This document shows, piece by piece, positions 7,678 through 14,062 of a stretch of 27,848 nucleotides of DNA. Within the stretch, counting starts at the first letter, position 1. Each line of letters begins with the position of its first letter. The translations under genes were made by a program, and so were the position numbers. Under the pieces are notes generated by a model. It saw nothing but the letters and a program-made list of their open reading frames with translations, made no database searches and had not been told where the DNA came from. The stretch is taken from the NCBI GenBank assembly GCA_964604675.1, contig CAZSAT010000091.1, positions 1 through 27,848 on the forward strand, given 5' to 3'. The stretch is from CAZSAT01 sp964604675. Lineage in GTDB: Bacteria; Myxococcota_A; UBA796; CAJQPC01.

Positions 7678-7691
7678 GAGGGCGTGCCCTC
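7678..7691. terminator. Short hairpin between converging genes
   Basis: GAGGG, tetraloop CGTG, CCCTC fill the 24-base gap between the stop of the EEP gene (7667) and the stop of the opposing membrane protein gene (7692). Location suggests a shared bidirectional terminator. The stem is only 5 bp and lacks a T-tract, so support is modest. Confidence 0.35.
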
Positions 7692-8021
7692 TCAGCCCAC
7701 GCTCGGTGGCGAGCCCGCCGAACCGCCCGTCGGCCACTGCACGAGCGCGAAGCCGGCGCCCCCCGCCGCCACCAGCCCACCCAGGGCCTGCGACACGGCC
7801 CCCGGGTCGGGCATCTGGGCCACCGCGAAGGTGGTCATCAGCGCAGCGCTCCCCAACACCACCCACAGGATCGCCGGTCGGCTCCGGTCCAACGACAGGC
7901 TCGCCACGCCCAAGGCCACCAGCAGCTCGTAGCAAGGACCGTCGAAGGCCATCGACGCCATCGGATGGTCGAAGGGGACCGGAAGCGTGACGAGCGAGAC
8001 CACGGCCCGCACGGCCAACAT
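7692..8021 (-). CDS. Small membrane protein, about four helices
   Basis: The frame encodes successive hydrophobic segments: VALSVAALMLAVRAVVSLV (its start depends on the start codon), CYELLVALGVASLSL, AILWVVLGSAALMTTFAVA and ALGGLVAAGGAGFALVQW. The C-terminus is a short polar tail. The start is uncertain: ATG 8021 and GTG 8033 lack a ribosome site and cut the first helix. A CTG at 8075 is 6 bases after GGGGCGGAGG and would keep the helix whole. ATG 8159 would overlap the upstream gene. Family not recognised. It is last in the minus-strand sigma-factor operon, about 40-100 bases after the FG-GAP lipoprotein, so a role at the same membrane is plausible. Confidence 0.65.
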   Translation of the reverse strand: MLAVRAVVSLVTLPVPFDHPMASMAFDGPCYELLVALGVASLSLDRSRPAILWVVLGSAALMTTFAVAQMPDPGAVSQALGGLVAAGGAGFALVQWPTGGSAGSPPSVG

Positions 8022-8118
8022 CAGGGCCGCCACGGACAGGGCGACGCGGACGGGAACCGAGAGCTGGGCGGACAGGACACACCTCCGCCCCTTCCATGCC
8101 GCGCCGCAGGCCGATGGA

Positions 8119-9564
8119 TCACTCCAGGCGCCACCTCTGCACAGCTCCCGCGCCCCCATCGGCCAGCGGGGCGGCGCTGAAGAGCTCCGCCCGGCCGTCG
8201 CTGTCGCCGTCCCAGGTGACCAGCGCATGGCCCCGTAGGTCCGGCGCAGCGTCGCCCACCTGCACGCCCTGCGCCGACGCGGCCTGCCATCCGGGCGCCA
8301 GGGCATCGAACCACCAGACCGCGCCCTCCGTCGAAGGCGCCACGCGCACCTGCGACCCACCCGGCGCGCCGACGACCAGCTCCTTCAGGCCGTCCCCGTC
8401 GTGATCCACGGCCACCAGGGCGGTGCCGAACCAGGTGCCGACGTCATGGTCCACCACGTGGTCGGCATCGGCCAGCCTCACCCGGCCCCCGAGGGTGGCC
8501 GCATCCGAGAACACGCCCACGCGCGCTGCGTCCGGCGCGCCCACGGCGAGGTCGACGCGCTCGTCGTCGTCGAGGTCCGCAAGGAGGATCTGGAGGTCCG
8601 TCCCGTCGGCACTGTGGCTCTCCACGACGAAGCGAACGCTGTCCGCGCTCGGTTCCCCGGACCCCTCGACCAGGTACAGCAGCGCCGAGGTCCCATCGAA
8701 GGCGGTCACCGCCAGCTCGTCGATCCCGTCTCCGTCGACGTCCCCTCCCGACAGCGAGCGCCCGAGCTGGGCCCCCCAGGGATCGGCCTCCAAGGTGTAG
8801 TCCGCCTCGCTCAGCGACCGCACCCCCGGTCCCATCACCAGGTCGGCGCCCGAGAACACCGAGACCGTGGAGAGCTCCGCCAGCCAGTCGCCGTAGACCA
8901 GGTCGTCGAAGCCGTCCCCGTGCAGGTCGAGGGAGGCGTGGCCCGTAGCATAGCCGTCGCCGCCGGTGCCGACGATGCGCACATCGGACTGCTGGAGCGC
9001 GAGCTGGTCGGGCATGGAGGGAGCGTCGAGGAAGATCGCCACGTTGGTGGCCACGCCCCCCCAAGCGCTGGACGGGCTGCCGAAGGCGAGGAGCTCCCCC
9101 GCGCCGTCCCCGTCCAGATCGCCGAGCTCCGCGTGCCCGCCGCCGACGAAGCCCCAGTCCTCGCCGAGCAGCGAGGTGCTGGCCTGCCCCGAGATGGCGT
9201 GGTCGCCGTCGGTCACGCTGGGAGGCACCACGTACAGCCCGCCCTGGTAGCTCTCGCCCAGGTACATGCCGCCGGTGACGAGCTCTGCAAGGCCGTCGCC
9301 GTCCAGATCGGCCGTGGTCAGGGAGAAGCGGTAGCCGAGGTGGTCACCTTCCCGCCCCAGCAGGTTGGCGGCCAACGCCACCGCCGGACCCTGGTCGCCG
9401 CCGTCGACGCTCGAGGGACGGGTGTCCAGCGGCTCGCCGGAGTCGACCCAAGCCTCCGCCGGCACGGCGGCACCAGCCGGGGAGCCACTGTCGTAGAGCC
9501 GAACCTCGGTGTCACAGCCCGCCGGGAGGACCAGCAGGCTCAGGATCGGAGACAGACGCGCCAT
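8119..9564 (-). CDS. FG-GAP repeat lipoprotein, seven-bladed propeller-like
   Basis: A 481-residue protein with a lipoprotein signal (lipobox LPAGC, C17) and a short Ser/Asp/Pro linker. Seven FG-GAP-type repeats follow at about 60-residue spacing. Their loops include DLDGDGLAE, DLDGDGAGE, DLHGDGFDD, DVDGDGIDE, DLDDDERVD, DHDGDGLKE and the degenerate WDGDSDGRAE, most followed by the 'L.VG.P' strand. Seven repeats match one integrin-alpha-like beta-propeller stabilised by calcium. The family acts at the cell surface in adhesion or ligand binding. The start ATG lies 53 bases inside the preceding anti-sigma-like gene in another frame, so expression is coupled to the ECF operon. It may be the surface component sensed or controlled by that system; this is inference. 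Confidence 0.88.
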   Translation of the reverse strand: MARLSPILSLLVLPAGCDTEVRLYDSGSPAGAAVPAEAWVDSGEPLDTRPSSVDGGDQGPAVALAANLLGREGDHLGYRFSLTTADLDGDGLAELVTGGMYLGESYQGGLYVVPPSVTDGDHAISGQASTSLLGEDWGFVGGGHAELGDLDGDGAGELLAFGSPSSAWGGVATNVAIFLDAPSMPDQLALQQSDVRIVGTGGDGYATGHASLDLHGDGFDDLVYGDWLAELSTVSVFSGADLVMGPGVRSLSEADYTLEADPWGAQLGRSLSGGDVDGDGIDELAVTAFDGTSALLYLVEGSGEPSADSVRFVVESHSADGTDLQILLADLDDDERVDLAVGAPDAARVGVFSDAATLGGRVRLADADHVVDHDVGTWFGTALVAVDHDGDGLKELVVGAPGGSQVRVAPSTEGAVWWFDALAPGWQAASAQGVQVGDAAPDLRGHALVTWDGDSDGRAELFSAAPLADGGAGAVQRWRLE

Positions 9565-10441
9565 CGATGCAGTCTAGCAACCGCGCAGCCACTTCGGGGG
9601 GCGGAGCGTCAACCTTCGACAGCTCGATGTTGGCTCGCCCGCAGTCGCCGAGGGCCTGGGCGTACACCGCAGCCTGCAGCCGAGCATCCTGTTCACGGGG
9701 CACCGGCCCGCACGATCCATCGAGGTAGGCGTCGAGAGCCTGGAGCGCCGGCTGCCAGGCGCCCTTCGCACCGAACGCCACCGCCAGCTCGTAGCGCAGC
9801 TCGCCCGCCACCGCGCTGCAGTCGGGAGCCACGGCCAGCCCCTCCGTGGTGGCGGCGATCGCTCCCTCGATGTCGCCGGCGTCCTGCAGCGCCTGGGCGC
9901 GGGCCAGCAGCCCCGTCGGCGCCGTGGGCAGGCAGGTGCGCATCGCCCCCGCCGCCAAGGTCTCCTCGTGAGCCCCCGCACAACGCACGAAGGCGTCCGC
10001 GCCCGTCACGGAAGCCGAGGTCCCCAGGGCGTCGCGGCGAACGAGGAGCCGGCCCGCGCGGCCCCAGACCTCGAGCTCCGGGGTGCTCACGGTCGTGCGT
10101 TCCCACAGGGGTTCGACCGCCAGCGCGAGGGTGCCGACGCGCCACGCGACGCGCAGCTCGGCGCGTTCGGCGAACGCGGTCCCGTGCCCCTGGACCGTCC
10201 AGGCCACGCCCTCGAAAGCCGGCGCCAGCCCCGGTTCCAGGGCCACGGTGCGGGACGCTGGCCCCCGTGGCCACGCCGCGAACAAGGCGCAGGCCGCCGC
10301 GAGACCAACCAGGGCGGGCCAACGCCAGGCCCGGCGAGGATCCGGCGCCGAGCGGAACCGGCGCCAAGCCCGTTCGACGTCGGCGTCGCTGGGCTCCGTC
10401 GCGTCGCGCAGCCTCGCCAGGAGCTCCGGAAGGTCGCTCAC
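9512..10441 (-). CDS. Membrane anti-sigma-like protein with FecR-like and TPR-like regions
   Basis: A 309-residue protein starting at GTG 10441 within a GTGA overlap with the sigma-factor stop. Layout: a cytoplasmic helical segment (1-40, with DVERAWRRFR); one transmembrane helix (about 41-57, WPALVGLAAACALFAA); a FecR-like beta domain (about 66-170) with VSTPELEVWGRAGRLLV and a closing ETLAAG; then TPR-like helices (about 173-290, ARAQALQDAGDIEGAIAATT and partners). This topology matches myxobacterial FecR-type regulators of ECF sigma factors: the N-terminus would bind sigma and the periplasmic part would sense a signal. The short N-terminal segment lacks a visible HxxxCxxC zinc motif, so it is not a ZAS-type anti-sigma. 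Its 3' end overlaps the FG-GAP gene by 53 bases. Confidence 0.85.
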   Translation of the reverse strand: MSDLPELLARLRDATEPSDADVERAWRRFRSAPDPRRAWRWPALVGLAAACALFAAWPRGPASRTVALEPGLAPAFEGVAWTVQGHGTAFAERAELRVAWRVGTLALAVEPLWERTTVSTPELEVWGRAGRLLVRRDALGTSASVTGADAFVRCAGAHEETLAAGAMRTCLPTAPTGLLARAQALQDAGDIEGAIAATTEGLAVAPDCSAVAGELRYELAVAFGAKGAWQPALQALDAYLDGSCGPVPREQDARLQAAVYAQALGDCGRANIELSKVDAPPPEVAARLLDCIDGASVSDPEPAGPPGGL

Positions 10442-11016
10442 TGGTGCACCTGCAGCAGCGCGACCAGGCCCAGACCGAGGCCGGTCGCGAGGCGCTCGAA
10501 GTGCGCGCGCCCGAGCCGCAGCCGGCTCTTGACCGTGCCGACCGGCACGCCCAGCAGCTCGGCCGCTTCGCTCTGGCTGCGCTCCTCGAGGTCACAGAGC
10601 ACCATCACCTCGGCCTGGCGGGCCGGGAGGCGCGCGAGCAGGCGTCGCACGGCCCGGATCTCCTCCAGGCCTTCGGTCAGCCGATCCGGCGTTCGGCCAC
10701 CATCCCGCGCGGCCGGGCTCGGCTCGCCCACCCAGCGCCGCCACCAGACCCGGCGCCGGTGCCGCGCGACCGTGCGCCGGACCACGCCATACACCCACGC
10801 CGGAAAGCGGGCCGCATCGTAGACCCGGCCCAGCGTGCGCGAGACCGTGATCAGGGCTTCCTGCGCCGCGTCATCGACGTCGATGAGCCCGTGGCCCAGG
10901 CGGTCCGTCCAGGCGAGGATGATCGGCAGCCAGGCGCGCAGGAGCTCCTCCTCGGCTCCCGGGGAGCCGTCTCGGTAGGCGTGGAACAGGTCCGGCGAAG
11001 GAAGTGGCCGGGTCAT
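10438..11016 (-). CDS. ECF-type RNA polymerase sigma factor
   Basis: A sigma-70 family protein of about 192 residues containing only regions 2 and 4, as in ECF factors. Region 2 is DDAAQEALITVSRTLGRVY followed by FPAWVYGVVRRTVARHRRR (promoter -10 recognition and melting). Region 4 is LPARQAEVMVLCDLEERSQS then AAELLGVPVGTVKSRLRLGR, the helix-turn-helix for the -35 element. I choose ATG 11016 because GGAAGGGG sits just upstream and it overlaps the previous stop as TGATG; ATG 11028 would add four residues. The downstream GTGA-overlapping gene is its likely membrane regulator. Self-regulation of the operon is usual for such pairs, but no repeated promoter motif was identified here. Confidence 0.92.
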   Translation of the reverse strand: MTRPLPSPDLFHAYRDGSPGAEEELLRAWLPIILAWTDRLGHGLIDVDDAAQEALITVSRTLGRVYDAARFPAWVYGVVRRTVARHRRRVWWRRWVGEPSPAARDGGRTPDRLTEGLEEIRAVRRLLARLPARQAEVMVLCDLEERSQSEAAELLGVPVGTVKSRLRLGRAHFERLATGLGLGLVALLQVHQ

Positions 11017-11993
11017 CACCCCTTCCATGCCGCGAAGGCGCCGCGCGGATCAGTCGCGCCGCGCCAGACCAGCTCCAGCGACGCGCCGGTCGCCGGCAAC
11101 TGCCCGACCGGTTCGTCGTTCAGGAACACCGGAACCGACAACACGTCGTGGGCGAGGGAGGCCTCGATCCCGGGCCAGGCCCCCCGCGGGGCCCACCCGA
11201 GTGCCGCGACGACCGTCGGCGAGGTGCTCCGCGCCACCACCCGTCCCTGGTGGGTCGCCCGCCAGATCGACACGGCGGGACCAGCCGCGACCGAGAGTCC
11301 ATGGGGGCCCTGCCAGGCGAGGGGCGCCTGCACGGCCAGGCGCTGCAGCTCCAGGCTGCGGCCCGCAAGCTCCAGTCCGGCACCCGGCGTCACGACCAGG
11401 TCGACGCGCTGGGCCAGGCGACGGTCCAGGTGACGGGACAGCCCCGCGCGTGCTTGTGCCGACGGCGCAGCGCCTGCGACCACCAGCCCGGCGCCCCCGG
11501 CAGCGCTCCACCTCGGCACCGCCGCGCGGGCCGGCGACAGCTCCAGCCGCGCCACGTCGGCGGCGATGTCGACCGACACGTGCATCGAGCGCACGGGCAC
11601 CGCGGTGGGGGGCTGCACCTGGCTGGGCGCCGGGCCGGCCGCCACGGCCCTGGGCGCGGGCCGCGACGGCACGGGCGTCGCCCGGATCTCCGGGGTGGGG
11701 AGCTCCGGGAGGTGGAGGTCGGCCTCTCGGAGCAGGCTCCGTCCGAGCAGGGCGACCGCGTCCGCGTCGTCCAGCGTTGCCGGAGGGGTGACCCGCGTGA
11801 CGCGAAGGACCTGGTCGCCACGCCGCACCTGGAGGCGGCCGTCGACCTGCAGCTCGATGCACGGCTCCTCCTCGGGACAGACGTCGGCGAGCTCCAGCCC
11901 GGCGTGCTGGGCGGCCTCGCGAAAGTCGACGGCGGCGTCGACGACCAGGGACGGCACGGCCAGAGCGACGGCGATCAGCAGTGCGGTGGGCAC
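11016..11993 (-). CDS. Exported protein of unknown function, first gene of the ECF operon
   Basis: A 325-residue protein from GTG 11993. The N-terminus MPTALLIAVALAVPSLVVDA is an uncharged signal-peptide-like stretch. A small domain with a cysteine pair (VCPEEEPCIELQVDG) and strands follows, then a Pro/Ala-rich linker (about 97-135). The C-terminal 190 residues have alternating-hydrophobicity strands ending LELVWRGA, which could be an outer-membrane barrel or beta-sandwich. The stop overlaps the sigma-factor ATG (TGATG), so translation is coupled. Encoding an exported protein directly ahead of the sigma/anti-sigma pair suggests it is part of the surface machinery or signal source. I do not recognise the family. 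Confidence 0.72.
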   Translation of the reverse strand: MPTALLIAVALAVPSLVVDAAVDFREAAQHAGLELADVCPEEEPCIELQVDGRLQVRRGDQVLRVTRVTPPATLDDADAVALLGRSLLREADLHLPELPTPEIRATPVPSRPAPRAVAAGPAPSQVQPPTAVPVRSMHVSVDIAADVARLELSPARAAVPRWSAAGGAGLVVAGAAPSAQARAGLSRHLDRRLAQRVDLVVTPGAGLELAGRSLELQRLAVQAPLAWQGPHGLSVAAGPAVSIWRATHQGRVVARSTSPTVVAALGWAPRGAWPGIEASLAHDVLSVPVFLNDEPVGQLPATGASLELVWRGATDPRGAFAAWKG

Positions 11994-12045
11994 GGTCCAG
12001 CCTACCGCGTCGGGCGGCGACGCTCGGCCCCCACCGGTTCGTGCT

Positions 12046-12207
12046 TCAGAACGACACGTACCGGAGGCTGCCCATGGGCGTGCCGTCGAGCAGCGCCACC
12101 GCGACCCGTCCGCCCGCGATCACCACGAGCACGACCAGCCACCACCACTCGCCGTCCGGTGACGGGATGTTCCCGTCAAGCGTCTGCCGGGTCGGCGCAA
12201 CGGGTGC
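12046..12207 (-). other. In-frame open extension after the arylsulfotransferase-like gene
   Basis: Directly after the TGA of the gene ending at 12208, the same frame stays open for 53 codons to a second TGA at 12046-12048. It encodes LDGNIPSPDGEWWWLVVLVV, then IAGGRVAVALLDGTPMGS and a short end. Codon use looks coding, and the piece has a hydrophobic run. No good start codon or ribosome site begins it. It may be the former C-terminus of the upstream gene cut off by a stop, a remnant of a lost gene, or chance in GC-rich DNA. Confidence 0.3.
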
Positions 12208-13752
12208 TCAGAAGAGCGCCACCACCCCGGCGCCCAGGCCGTCGCGCGGAACCATGCGCGCCTCGCCCAGCACTGCGGTCAGTCCCTCGACGTCGCAGCG
12301 TTCCCCGTCCTGGAGCCCACCCAGATCCAGCTCCCAGACCACCTGCCCCTCGGGCGTGACCTCGCGGACCAGGTTGTTGGGGCTCGAGAAGCCCACCAGG
12401 TGGTGGCCGCTCGGCAGCTCCTGCACCGTGCCGAGCGCGTCGGACTGGATGCAGTCGCTCCGACCGTAGCTCCAGAGCTCGGTGAGCGTCTCGGTCTGGC
12501 GATCCACGCTGTACCGCGCGGCCCAGGCCCCCGAGTTGCCGTCGTTGAAGACCAGGATGGAGCCATCGTCCGCCCAGTGGATGTCGTGCGCCCTCGAGAA
12601 GCCGACGAGCGCGTCGCCCGCCAGATCCACCACCGGCCAGGTCGCGAAGTCCACCTCGGCGCCGCTGGCCGAGACCTCCAGCACACTCTCGAGGTTGTGC
12701 AGGCTGTAGAGGCAGGTCCCCGTCTCGACATCGCAGTCCATCGAGTTGGCGTGGTGCACGTCGCACGCGTCCTGGTAGTACGACCCCTCGTGGCAGCTGC
12801 CCTGGTGGCCGAGCGTGGAGCTGTGCCACACCGTCACGTCGGCGCCCTCCAGCGCGCTCACGACGAGCCGCTCGAAGGCGACCGGAAGGGTGTCGCCTTC
12901 CTGCAGGACCGGGTTCAGCCCGGTCCACGCGACCAGACCGGGAGCCGGTTGGCTGAAGAGGTGGTGCCCCATGGGGGTCGGCAGCTCCAGCTCTGGGGCC
13001 CCGTCCCAGCCGAAGCGCCAGATGGCGTTGTCCTGCATGCGCTCGGTGGTCAGGACCGGTGCGTGACCGGCCCAGAGCCCGACGAGCACGCCCGAGCCGT
13101 CGAGCGCCGCCTGGGCCGAGACCGGCGCCGAGTCGCCGAGGCCCGCGTCGTCGAGCTGCCAGAGCACCGCGCCGCCGCCGGTCGCCAACACCACCCGGCG
13201 AGCGTCGTCGCTCTCGTAGGTGAAGAGCACCAGCTCTTCGCTCATCGAGGCCCCGTCGTCCACCGTCTCGACCGGCACCTCGAGGACCTCGTCGAAGCGG
13301 CCCGTCGCGAGCGTGACGGGCGCACTCTCCACCCGCTGCCCGTCGAGCTCCGCCACCACACGCACGGTGAGGTCGGTCGACTCGGGGGCGAGCAGCACCA
13401 GCTCGTCACGCCCCTCGCCGAGGCGGCCCTCGAAACCCTCGACCTCCAGCCAGCTCACCGCTCCGTCCGGCGCCAACCAACTTGCCGTGATGGCCGTCGG
13501 CATGTGCTCCGAGCGCTCCAGCCACAAGCCCAGGTCGCCGTCGACCTCGTGCGCGTCCTCCGTTGGCTGATGCACCTCGTCGTCCGTGTCCTGCGCGGAC
13601 GTGGCGCTCTCCAGCTCCCCGTCCACCGTCGACTGACCGTCGCTGATCGCCACGCACAGGCCATCTGCGCGGCCGTAGCCCTGGGCGCAGGGAAGGTCGG
13701 TCGAGCAGGCGAGAACGGCGAGCAGCACGGGGGAACCTCGAGGCGCCCTCAT
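12208..13752 (-). CDS. Arylsulfotransferase (ASST)-like lipoprotein
   Basis: A 514-residue protein from ATG 13752 (ATG 13755 is adjacent); the frame extends upstream to 13923 but that part is Thr/Ser-rich shadow. The signal peptide ends in lipobox LAVLAC (C16). An Asp/Glu/Thr linker follows, then an Ig-like strand region (about 85-165) and a beta-propeller with ASST-family signatures: DVHHANSMDCD, GTCLYSLHNLESVLEV, AHDIHWADDGSILVFNDGN (about 388-407) and TVQELPSGHHLVGFSSPNN. True ASSTs transfer sulfate between phenols through an active His; I see conserved His residues in AHDIH and HHAN but cannot assign catalysis. Many myxobacterial members are surface lipoproteins of unknown role. Two truncated relatives lie at 21776-22842. 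Confidence 0.82.
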   Translation of the reverse strand: MRAPRGSPVLLAVLACSTDLPCAQGYGRADGLCVAISDGQSTVDGELESATSAQDTDDEVHQPTEDAHEVDGDLGLWLERSEHMPTAITASWLAPDGAVSWLEVEGFEGRLGEGRDELVLLAPESTDLTVRVVAELDGQRVESAPVTLATGRFDEVLEVPVETVDDGASMSEELVLFTYESDDARRVVLATGGGAVLWQLDDAGLGDSAPVSAQAALDGSGVLVGLWAGHAPVLTTERMQDNAIWRFGWDGAPELELPTPMGHHLFSQPAPGLVAWTGLNPVLQEGDTLPVAFERLVVSALEGADVTVWHSSTLGHQGSCHEGSYYQDACDVHHANSMDCDVETGTCLYSLHNLESVLEVSASGAEVDFATWPVVDLAGDALVGFSRAHDIHWADDGSILVFNDGNSGAWAARYSVDRQTETLTELWSYGRSDCIQSDALGTVQELPSGHHLVGFSSPNNLVREVTPEGQVVWELDLGGLQDGERCDVEGLTAVLGEARMVPRDGLGAGVVALF

Positions 13753-13755
13753 CAT

Positions 13756-13800
13756 AGTCCAAAAAGTCCAAAAGCCAATAATACTGATGAGTTCTTGACG
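13756..13800 (-). promoter_or_regulatory. AT-rich leader with tandem AGTCCAAAA
   Basis: This is the most AT-rich patch in the window, directly upstream of ATG 13752. AGTCCAAAA occurs twice in tandem (13756-13764, 13765-13773 on the plus strand). On the minus strand TATTAT (13783-13778) could be a -10 element, placing a transcript start about 20 bases before the ATG. No matching -35 is present. The repeats would fall in or near the transcript start and may be an operator. Confidence 0.3.
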
Positions 13801-13807
13801 GGTGCCG

Positions 13808-14062
13808 TCAGTTGCCCTCGTGGTAGTCGACGCGCTCCACGCGCTGCCGCTCGTCGACGTAGACGTAGCAGGACTGCGCGCCCATCCCGACCTGCCGCTG
13901 CCAGTAGTAGGTGGCGGGGTCACCGTGGTGCTGAGGGTAGGCCTTCACCCGCAGCACGTCGTCCATGCGGTCCTGCACCTCGCCGAGAGGGTCCCCGACG
14001 GCGTTCTGGAGGCAGGCTCGCTCCAGCCCGTCCCCACAGCCGAGCGCGAGCAGCACGAGCAT
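13808..14062 (-). CDS. Small BamE/SmpA-like lipoprotein
   Basis: An 84-residue protein beginning MLVLLALGC, a minimal lipoprotein signal with the lipidated Cys at 9. The body (GDPLGEVQDRMDDVLRVKAY, then TYYWQR, SCYVYVDERQRVERVDY) follows the pattern of BamE/SmpA-OmlA-like domains: a short helical hairpin, then strands ending 'vyvD...rV..v'. BamE itself belongs to the outer-membrane beta-barrel assembly complex, but many stand-alone relatives are uncharacterised. The ATG shares one base with the stop of the kinase gene (TGATG), so the two are translated together. It is too short for firm family assignment. Confidence 0.68.
   Translation of the reverse strand: MLVLLALGCGDGLERACLQNAVGDPLGEVQDRMDDVLRVKAYPQHHGDPATYYWQRQVGMGAQSCYVYVDERQRVERVDYHEGN

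Noticed and set aside
8401..11433. 1010-codon plus-strand open frame
   Set aside because: Antisense to the FG-GAP, anti-sigma and sigma genes, whose motifs are unambiguous on the minus strand; composition is Arg/Pro/Ala noise.
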